This document shows, in pieces, positions 58,001 to 64,000 of a stretch of 64,000 bases of DNA (positions within the stretch are counted from its first letter, which is position 1; each line of letters opens with the position of its first letter). The DNA comes from Pogostemon cablin (lineage: Eukaryota; Streptophyta; Magnoliopsida; Lamiales; Lamiaceae). The DNA lies in the NCBI GenBank assembly GCA_023678885.1, contig CM042962.1, positions 22,148,336 to 22,212,335 of the forward strand, read 5' to 3'. Position numbers and translations under genes: made by a program. The notes under the pieces were generated by a model that ran no database searches, was not told the origin of the DNA, and was given only the letters and a program-made list of their open reading frames with translations.

Positions 58001-60939
58001 TCTTGTAACTTTTTACTTTATTATTTGTCCTTTATAAGAACTTTTTGGAAAAAAATAAATAAAATTAGTAGGCTATTTGAGTTTCTGATAAATATTGATC
58101 TATTAACTTTTAAAATTCCACAATTTAGTTAATTTACTGGCTAGAAAAAGTCAGTCAATGATGTCACGTGGCATTTCGGCAAGGAAAATAAATTTTATAG
58201 TCTACCAAATTCCAAATTCGTGTATTTTATAAATTATTCCAGAGTGTTTCAAACCAAAATTCAACAAATTGATAATATATCTTCTTTTTTTTTCCTAAAA
58301 TAATTCATCAAAATACTGGTTGATTATCTGAACCACTTGTGATTAGTTATGTTTGAATTGTAAAAGGGCTGTTAGAAATCCATATGATAGGAGCAGAATT
58401 ACTGGTGGATCTTCCAGTGGATCTGCTGCTGTTGTAGCTGCTGGATTGTGTCCCATTGCTCTGGGTGTTGATGGAGGAGGTACGTCTTTCTTTCACCAAA
58501 CAATGCTCCATATTTCTGATAGCTTCTTAATTCACTTCAGTTTCAAGAATTATTACCAAGAAAATAGCAACATTATGTTTGTTTGATTTTTGGTTAGGAT
58601 CTGTAAGACTTCCAGCAGCTCTTTGTGGTGTTGTCGGCTTCAAACCGACGTTCGCATGCATACCACACGAAGGGTGTGTCGAAAAGACTCTCATTTTCAA
58701 ATCATGTTCTGACAATCATCTTGACTTTACATAAACATCATGTTATGATACATTATGCAGAGTACTTCCCATAAATTATACAGTTGGCATGGTTGGTATT
58801 CTTGCAGCAACAGTCGAAGATGCACTCATCGCGTGAGTACTTAAGTGTCTGATCCGTTCGTCTCACTACTCGTCTCTCTTAAAAGCTTCTAACCGTCCAA
58901 TTTAAATCCCATGCATGCAGTTATGCTGCTATAGCTGGTGGCTACTCATCTGATCACCTTGGAAACAGAGTGGTTAGTTATTTAGCCACTTTATTACAAC
59001 ATGTTATGATTAGCATTGTATTCATTAAGACATACTAATGCTCTTACTGTATATACCAGCCCAAGATTGGCCTTCCTCTGCTGAAATCTGCAAACTACAT
59101 GTCTTCTGACATAAAAATGGCAGTATATGGAAAGGTTTCTCACTTTTTATTACATTGCATTTTTTCACATAGTATATAATATGTTGTCTTATGTTACCCC
59201 AATTTATGTTGTCGATCTGCCCTCGATTAGTGGTTCGACGACTGCAGTGATGACATCAAGGTGTGTTGCTCTAATGCTGTTGCTAAACTATGTGACAAAT
59301 ATGGTTGGAAGGTAAGAAATTATTTAAGGCATCAGATCAACAATAAATGTGTCATTTTTGTACATCATCTCCTGTGCACCATTGGAGTTGGATGAATGAC
59401 ACGTAGGAGAGAGAAGGAAACTAAACCCTAAAAAGGAAAGCATAAATCTAGGGCAATAGTTTGATTTCTTTCCCCTCTTACGTGTCAATCATTTAATGTG
59501 TAGCACAGAAGATGATGCACGAAAATGGCGCAGAAGATCAGGTGTGAATGTGGCTATATATATTTATGATCAATAGCTTATGATTTCTTTGTCTACTTTT
59601 GAAGACTGTAGATGTGACAATCCCAGAAATAGAGGTGATGCGTTTGGCACATTATATAACAATTGGAACAGAATGTAGTAATTCAATATCAGGGTACCTA
59701 GAGAAGCTGTGAGTACATTTGTTTCTGCTATGAATGTCTTGTTTTCCCTTGATTGATAAATCAAAATAAACTAGTCGAACGGATCGAGCAGGAACAAGGG
59801 CCAGCTCGGGTGGGATGTGCGAGTAGGTCTAGCCGTGTATGGTTGTTTTCATAGCCATGAGTACATGAATGCTCAGAGAATCAGGTAATATCTTATATGT
59901 TGTAAGCTTGTTCGCCTTCGTCTTATAAACGATACGTTGTCCGAATAGCTCATGACAAACCAAATGCTTACAGGAATCGCCAACTGCAGTTTCACCAAAA
60001 GATATTTTCCATGGCAGATGTCATTGTCACTCCAACTGTTGGGTACATTCTCTTAATTCCTTAGTTCGTTGCAGTCTCTCTTTCTTACAATCTTTATATG
60101 ATATTTGGTTTGCATAATTTTGCTAACAGTGTCACTGCTTACACCATACATGATGACACCCTTAAAACTGGTGAACTAGACTACAAAAATGGAGGTACTT
60201 TTGATTATGTTAACTATGGGACCGGAAATGATTTTAACTTATTGACTGAATGTAGCTGATTGTTCGCTCGAATATTCTTTCAGCTGCATTAGTACGATAC
60301 CTTATATCCGGGAACTTTCTGGGATTGCCTGCAATCACTATCCCTGTATGCTTCTCATCTTCATGATCACCCTTTCACCTACTACATGAACATTTTATTT
60401 ATCATAAAATCACTTTATTATTAATTCTTTTCAGGTGGGATATGATAAATCTGGCTTGCCTATTGGTCTTCAGTTTATTGGGAAGCCATGGTCTGAATCT
60501 ATGTTGATTTACATTGCATCAGCTATGCAAGTAGGTTTGCTCATATCATCTTAGATCATAGACATATATAAAGACCTAATTGACATGAACTTGCTGCTCT
60601 ACTCTATCGGCCCAGATTTCCTGTGTCACTTGGTGTGTTGTTTACTGTGTCGTACTGTTGGATAAGTGGCACATAGGATAGAGGAGTATGCTAAACCCTT
60701 GTAGAAAAGCGCAAACGTATGGAGAACTATTAGATATTTTCCTTTCTCCTATGTGTCACTCATATAACAAGTGACATAGAAGATGATATATGAAAATGGC
60801 ACAGGAAATCCGTGGTGAAGTTTATTTCTTGTTTGAGAATTTGAAGTTCCATAACATAAAAATATGATGTTTTCAGGCCTTATGCACATCAGGGTACAAG
60901 AAGCCAGAGGTGTTCTATGACATGCTTGCTAAGGATTAA
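45501..60939 (+). CDS. FAAH: Fatty acid amide hydrolase (amidase signature family), 20 exons
   Basis: It hydrolyses N-acylethanolamines to free fatty acid and ethanolamine. Exons by my reading: 45501-45603, 47658-47767, 54752-54815, 54905-55089, 55708-55837, 55950-56027, 57713-57860, 58367-58479, 58598-58673, 58761-58832, 58921-58972, 59060-59134, 59231-59311, 59605-59708, 59792-59884, 59974-60042, 60130-60194, 60284-60345, 60435-60530, 60877-60939. All introns are GT-AG and phases match throughout, giving 612 residues (about 607 in Arabidopsis FAAH). The catalytic Lys is K212 (PIAIKDEID), the bridging Ser is S288 (TGGSSSGSAAVVAAG) and the nucleophile is S312 (DGGGSVRLPAALCG). Their spacing of 76 and 24 fits the family. 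Exon 2 has a hydrophobic segment (FLESPFVGGILLYFL) consistent with membrane association. Intron 2 is 7.0 kb and loaded with repeats. The exon 1 start is the least certain part, since no transcript evidence is available. Confidence 0.93.
45852..45905 (+). repeat. (TA)n microsatellite, FAAH intron 1
   Basis: About 27 uninterrupted TA units. Confidence 0.95.
47416..47612. repeat. Stowaway-like MITE, FAAH intron 1
   Basis: It begins TACGTCCTTCATCCCATCTC and carries ATTAATGAGTATTATTATTT and GTGTAGTGATAGTTG, as in the 42554 copy. The right end is decayed and stops about 45 bases before exon 2. Confidence 0.6.
48110..48436. mobile_element. Mutator-like MITE, second copy, FAAH intron 2
   Basis: Same family as 43828-44195: ends GAGGAGAATTACCCATTTAT and AATTCCCC. 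Internal words CAATTAATTTATATAACATTC and TGTCGGAATGCTATGTCGGG are shared. The target duplication is not clear because the left flank is a TA repeat. Confidence 0.7.
48542..49298. mobile_element. Foldback/Mutator-like element A, FAAH intron 2
   Basis: 757 bp. It starts GGGGACGACTATTCGCACCC and ends with the inverse (GTACAAATAGCCGCCCCC). It is flanked by AATCTAAAA and AATCTATAA, eight of nine bases matching. The interior has many copies of a short palindromic module, TTCGGTTG-T/C-AACCGAACAG. The centre is an inverted repeat around 48845-48930 (ACTACCACTGCC / GGCAATGGTAGT). No convincing coding frame. Confidence 0.75.
49299..51149. other. FAAH intron 2, AT-rich part without recognised feature
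   Basis: It contains a GGAGGTGTTTGGTTGGAG word near 49340, AT-rich low complexity and an ATT repeat near 50545. No exon-like frame with flanking splice sites was found. Confidence 0.5.
51150..51434. repeat. Stowaway-like MITE remnant, FAAH intron 2
   Basis: Left end TAGCTCCCTCAATTCTACA and decayed right end ACATAGAGAGTA. The interior (CAACTTTATTGACTTTTAGGG, TGAGAGTGATAAATTT) parallels the element at 44736. Confidence 0.6.
51817..52770. mobile_element. Harbinger/Tourist-like inverted-repeat element, FAAH intron 2
   Basis: It starts GGGCGTTGTTTGGTTGTT and ends AACTCAACCAAACAAGGCTC, inverted repeats of the GGGCCTTGTTTGGTT type. The interior is AT-rich with a long TA repeat and AAAGTGATAA words. 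The 3-bp duplication is not clear, and it may be a composite. Confidence 0.45.
52003..52059 (+). repeat. (TA)n microsatellite, FAAH intron 2
   Basis: About 28 TA units inside the inverted-repeat element. Confidence 0.95.
52947..53189. repeat. GAGACC-type MITE, copy 4, FAAH intron 2
   Basis: It starts AAAGCCTTGTGTGAGACCGTCTCACG and ends TGACGGTCTCACGCAAGACCTACA. Internal TTATAGCGAAAGTGATAA words are shared with 27664-27918. A second pair of GTCTCACG / GAGACGGTCTCA words lies just before it, at about 52835-52870. Confidence 0.75.
53873..54521. mobile_element. Foldback/Mutator-like element B, FAAH intron 2
   Basis: 649 bp. It starts GGGGCCGGCTATTCGCAC and ends GTGCAAATAGTCGGCCC. It is flanked by TTCGAAAAA and TTCCATAAA, seven of nine bases matching. 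The ends (AAACGTACCCCAAAATATTTA) and the palindromic TTCGGTTGCAACAACCGAAC modules match element A, 4.6 kb upstream in the same intron. Confidence 0.75.
55362..55680. repeat. Inverted-repeat MITE, FAAH intron 4
   Basis: Ends GAGTAAATATCAAAATTGG and, inverted, GAGTTTGGAAAATATCAAAA. The interior is rich in AATTTTGGTCA / TGACCAAAATT-type words. It ends 27 bases before the exon 5 splice site. Confidence 0.6.
56067..56114 (+). repeat. Short tandem duplication, FAAH intron 6
   Basis: AATGGGGGAGGGTTTTGAGA occurs twice, 23 bases apart. Confidence 0.8.
56510..57390. mobile_element. Non-autonomous hAT-like element with 8-bp target duplication, FAAH intron 6
   Basis: 881 bp flanked by ATTTTTAA at 56502-56509 and 57391-57398, a perfect 8-bp duplication. 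The ends TAGGTCTGGGTA and CATACCCCTA are short inverted repeats. Subterminal ACCGCACCG and AAACCGAA words recur at both ends. No transposase frame. Confidence 0.8.
57431..57573. repeat. Short MITE (GAGCATCCACATTG type), FAAH intron 6
   Basis: Left end TTAGAGCATCCACATTG and right end CCAATGTGGTTGCTTTTA are inverted repeats of a common plant MITE terminus. The interior includes AGGGTTTAAACCCT and TTTAAACTGG/CTAGTTTAAA pairs. Confidence 0.7.
59340..59545. repeat. Small repeat, FAAH intron 13 (copy 1)
   Basis: About 205 bp with imperfect inverted ends (TTTTTGTACATCATCT / AGATGATGCACGAAAATG) and internal GACACGTAGGAGAG. A relative sits in intron 19 of the same gene. Confidence 0.65.
60605..60822. 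repeat. Small repeat, FAAH intron 19 (copy 2)
   Basis: It shares the order of words with 59340-59545: GGCACATAGGATAGAG, CTAAACCC, TTTCCTTTCTCCTATGTGTCA, GAAGATGATATATGAAAATGGC. Clearly the same family but diverged. Confidence 0.65.
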
Positions 60940-61364
60940 ATCGTTATCTTTTTGTAATTTATACATAATTTCATATGGTTTAACTTCCAAATTACTGTGA
61001 ATATACTCATTTTAAATTACCTGATTTGGTTCATAGGACTTGCAATTGCTATTAAAAAATGCTTAATAATGTGCATTAATGCAATATATTAGCATGAATA
61101 ATGCAACGATATATATCAAACTTACATGTGTTTGGCCAATAATGCAAATGGCCTTCATTTTCCATGAAATGAGAATCTTTTGCACAACTGCAGTGAAATT
61201 TTCACTTTTTCCTATATGATCAAAGTAAATGGATTTTTTTTTTAAATTTAAATTTATAAGATGTAAATAAACCTAGCCTACACATTTATTATTTATTACA
61301 ATGTCACTAATGTCGTGGGCTATTTATCATTTGTTTTTATGTATCTTAAAATATTTATATATAC
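60940..61364 (+). other. FAAH 3' flank
   Basis: AT-rich. I do not see a canonical AATAAA just after the stop codon; near-matches only. No gene. Confidence 0.5.
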
Positions 61365-61365
61365 T

Positions 61366-61920
61366 ACTCTATTCATTCCAAAAAAAATCTTTCACATTCT
61401 TTTACATGTAGATTAAGAAAACTATTACTCCCTCCTCCGTAACACCGAAAGGTCTCCATTTTACTATATTGGACATTTCATTCAAATATTCTCATTTTTC
61501 ACTTTTAGTAAAAATCTCACATGTGTCCCACCACTCACTACTAATACAACTACCTACTACACATAAAATAATAATACTCCTTAATCTACGCACAAAAAAC
61601 AAATGAACATATCTTTGGGCGGGATAGAGGGAGTACTTTTAAGAGTATATACTACTCTCTTCATCCCAAAAAAAATCTTCACATTTTTTTACATGTATAT
61701 TAAGAAAAGTATTATTTTTTAGAGTATTTTGGTATTTTTATAATAAATTAAATGATAAATTAAATATGTTAGATTTGTTAGGTAAGAGTGATATTATTGT
61801 AAATAAAGTGTAAAAGAGAGGTTAGTTGCTTTAACCATTATACTATTTTAGGAATTTGAAGATTATCTTGGAACGAATAAAAGTAAAAAAGTTGAAGGTT
61901 TTCTTAAAACGGAGAGGTAT
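61366..61920. repeat. Stowaway-like cluster (one nested, one flanking)
   Basis: Two similar Stowaway left ends (TCTATTCATTCCAAAAAAAATC near 61370 and TCTTCATCCCAAAAAAAATC near 61655) flank a complete element at 61428-61633. The second copy ends near 61918 at AAACGGAGAGGTA. Confidence 0.6.
61428..61633. repeat. Stowaway-like MITE, nested, with TA duplication
   Basis: It begins CTCCCTCCTCCGTAACACC and ends TGGGCGGGATAGAGGGAG, flanked by TA on both sides. Confidence 0.8.
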
Positions 61921-61967
61921 TGGTGATTTGATCAGTATGCGAAGCTTAGTAGATCTCCTAGATGAAA

Positions 61968-62086
61968 ATCTGAATATGTTTTTTCAAAATAAAGAAAGAA
62001 ATCTGCACAATTGGGATACAGATGATTCACAATATCTTGGGCTAATCTGAATATCTTTTTTCAAAATAAAGAAAGAAATCTGCAAA
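61968..62086 (+). repeat. Direct duplication of about 43 bp
   Basis: AATCTGAATAT followed by TTTTCAAAATAAAGAAAG and AAATCTGCA occurs at about 61968-62010 and again at about 62045-62086, 76 bases apart. Confidence 0.8.
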
Positions 62087-62601
62087 AGCCCTTGCAATTA
62101 AGAAAATTTAAAGCAATAAAAGCAAAACAAAAAACAACTTTGATGAAGCCCATATTTTGTTCACGGTATCTGCCTGCAATTGGGTTCTAGGACTTCACTT
62201 TCACAATAATAATTGCCAATTACTTCCATGACAACAATATTAAGGATTAGCTAGAGCCATGTGAAATATAGTGCAGAGAATTTAGCAAACCATTTGTTAC
62301 ATTCCGACTTATGTTGATGTGTTTGTGTTTGTGTTTGAAAAACAACTCAAGTTTCTCAAACATTTTTTGAGCTGAATGTCACAATTTGTCAAATAAGAGG
62401 TCACCGGTTCCTCGAATTGGATCTTCTTCGTCTAGAGGGAAGTCATGAGTACTACATTTATGCATAACTTCCAAAGCGATCCATGATATCCATGATATTA
62501 GCGGATTAGCCCAAGTGTTAATCACTTGGCCTTACCATGATCAGAATAGGCGATAACGACATTACATGATGAGAAGGAACAAAAACATTTATAATACACC
62601 G
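62087..62601. other. Spacer, possibly 3' UTR of the minus-strand gene at 62602
   Basis: No recognisable gene. Includes a short GATCCATGATATCCATGATAT repeat near 62478. Confidence 0.4.
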
Positions 62602-63240
62602 TCAAGATGGCTTCTCTGCTCGCTTCTCCCTTCCATCTTCACTGGATTCCGAAAACAGTTTAAATTTAAGAATCTTGTTGAGCTGTGCCATAGGATTGAT
62701 TTGCTTAGCTGGGGTTTGCTTGGCATCAGATGGCCCCACCACTACTTCCCGAACGAGAGGACCCCCATCTGGAAAACTGAAAACAGCATCGTCATCTTGA
62801 AAAATGAGAAAGATTATATGTTTGTTTAAACAGAATGAAACACCAAGTTCCATATCCCACTTCAACTGGTTCTGTGAACAAAGGTAGTTTAAACTATTTT
62901 CTGCCAACATTTGATATTGATCGATCAGTAAAATGAAAATAGAAATGAAATAAAATGCACTATATCAGAGGAATTGTTACCGGGGGTGCTAACTCTAACA
63001 TGCAGAGAGGTAAAACATCATTTGAGGATCCCAGTTCCGGTTATGGATTTATATCATAGGCTTACATTTGAGTGGTTTGATACTGGGAAAGCAGAACTCC
63101 TACTAATATTGTCTAATGCATGCCGTCGAGGAAAGTACAAACAACTTCTATTAAACGAAACAAATAAACAAGTCCATAAGATGCTCACCATTTTCGCTAA
63201 AAACAAGGCATATCCCAATTGTTTCCTCATATTCTCCAAT
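62602..63240 (-). CDS. Unrecognised gene, putative last three exons
   Basis: I do not recognise the protein. Exons by splice signals: 63240-63189 (IGEYEETIGICLVFSEN; acceptor CTATTTCAG, donor GTGAGC), 62871-62844 (EPVEVGYGTW; acceptor TTGTTCACAG, donor GTGTTT) and 62776-62602 (FPDGGPLVREVVVGPS, then a Lys/Glu-rich tail ending GREKRAEKPS and a stop). The phases at both junctions fit, and the joined wording looks like a real, moderately acidic to basic C-terminus. The middle exon is only 28 bases. An alternative acceptor at 62795 would not keep frame with it. Upstream exons were not identified with confidence. A fragment reading VLNFMADPCWSNQ near 63530 has splice-like borders but does not fit in phase. 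Confidence 0.4.
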
Positions 63241-63817
63241 CTGAAATAGAAGGTACAAAATTGAAAAACCAAATAGATTCAACAATCGTGATCATAAAAA
63301 CATACACATGAATACAACTCCAGATCATGCGCGTTCCATTCAGACGTTTTAGACAATTATGCATCCAATCAAATTAGATTTCATCACAATAAGGTAAACT
63401 GCAGAGTTATGAATCTTAACAAGTTCATCTAATAGCAACATCATCAGGAATATCTATCTGCTATAAATGAAACTGAAATTCTTCTTACTTTGATTACTCC
63501 AACATGGATCAGCCATGAAATTTAGAACGACTGCATAAACATAATATCACCAACAAGAGTCATGGCCGCCATTAACAAAGAAATAAAACCAAAGATACAT
63601 CTAGACAATCAGTAAATTTGCAAATGCGTTCATGAATCTATCTAAGTAACACTACCATAGTGGTTAAGTTTCATGAAGTAATCACTCACCACCATTTCTC
63701 TACCATAAACAAGAAACACAAGGACATCATCAAATAACCTTACCCAAAGAACATCACAATTCACATAGCCAATCACTTACCAACTTAAGCTTGTTATCTA
63801 TCAACAGAATCGGATTG
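63241..63817. other. AT-rich region, no confident feature
   Basis: Possible intron and upstream sequence of the minus-strand gene. No repeat termini or clear coding exons recognised. Confidence 0.4.
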
Positions 63818-64000
63818 GCTGTGTCCAACCAAATACAGTCAAAACTTATTGAATGCATACACCACAGCTAAAAACTCCTTTTCAGTTACAGTGTAGTTCT
63901 TTTATACTGCATCAAAAGTCTTACTCGCATAGTAAATGGCGCAGAACTTCTTCTCCCTCAACTGCCCAAGTACCACTCCAAGTGCTAAGTCACTTTCATC
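63818..64000 (-). pseudogene. Athila-like RNase H fragment, truncated by window end
   Basis: Read leftwards from the window edge: DESDLALGVVLGQLREKKF, IYYASKTFDA, a stop codon, KNYTVTEKEFLAVVYAF, then a TGA and a YLVG remnant. It matches, piece by piece, the RNase H of Athila-2 at about 20270-20050 (VLGVVLGQMRDKKF, YASKTFDSAQKNYTVIEKEF). Two in-frame stops show decay. The element continues outside the window. Confidence 0.8.

Noticed and set aside
61856..62050. 64-codon plus-strand frame as a gene
   Set aside because: It starts inside a Stowaway end and covers one copy of a direct duplication. No family recognised and no splice context.

Overview
The window is plant nuclear DNA from a flowering plant, most likely a eudicot. 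It is AT-rich and has one large 20-exon plant gene with GT-AG introns, plant LTR retrotransposons (Athila-like, Tekay-like and Copia) and many MITEs. I cannot name the species from sequence alone. I see no bacterial, organellar or CRISPR features.

Layout. (1) 1-2075 is intergenic DNA with Stowaway remnants. (2) 2076-12180 (minus strand) is a decayed plant-mobile-domain (PMD/MAIN-like) gene. An 8.35 kb Athila-like Ty3/gypsy element (2936-11283, 5-bp duplication CATAT) splits it in two. (3) 12181-27446 is a Ty1/copia element on the plus strand. Its reverse transcriptase is split by a second, minus-strand Athila-like element (15470-26126, 5-bp duplication CACCT). (4) 27447-31773 is an AT-rich MITE nest. 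It includes a GAGACC/GGTCTC-type family, Stowaway, Mutator-like and hairpin elements, and the terminus of a CACTA-like element. (5) 31774-41662 is a complete Tekay-like chromovirus on the minus strand (9.9 kb, two 2369-bp LTRs, duplication AGTGT). It sits inside the CACTA-like DNA and its gag-pol carries stop codons. (6) 41668-45180 is another MITE nest, with elements inserted in one another. (7) 45501-60939 (plus strand) is a fatty acid amide hydrolase (FAAH) gene. My splice model has 20 exons, stays in frame throughout and encodes 612 residues with the K-S-S amidase triad intact. Its introns hold at least ten repeat insertions. (8) 60940-63817 is mostly repeat-rich spacer, with the 3' exons of an unrecognised minus-strand gene (62602-63240). 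(9) 63818-64000 is a fragment of another Athila-like RNase H domain running off the window.

The only gene that looks functional end to end is FAAH, a hydrolase of N-acylethanolamines. The retroelements are defective copies: every polyprotein has stops, frameshifts or deletions. The nesting gives a relative order. The PMD gene was hit by Athila-1; the Copia element lies at the other edge of the PMD remnant and was later hit by Athila-2. I found no previously unknown multi-gene system. The more unusual items are the paired foldback elements in FAAH intron 2, the repeated small elements in FAAH introns 13 and 19, and the layered MITE insertions whose target duplications can be read directly.
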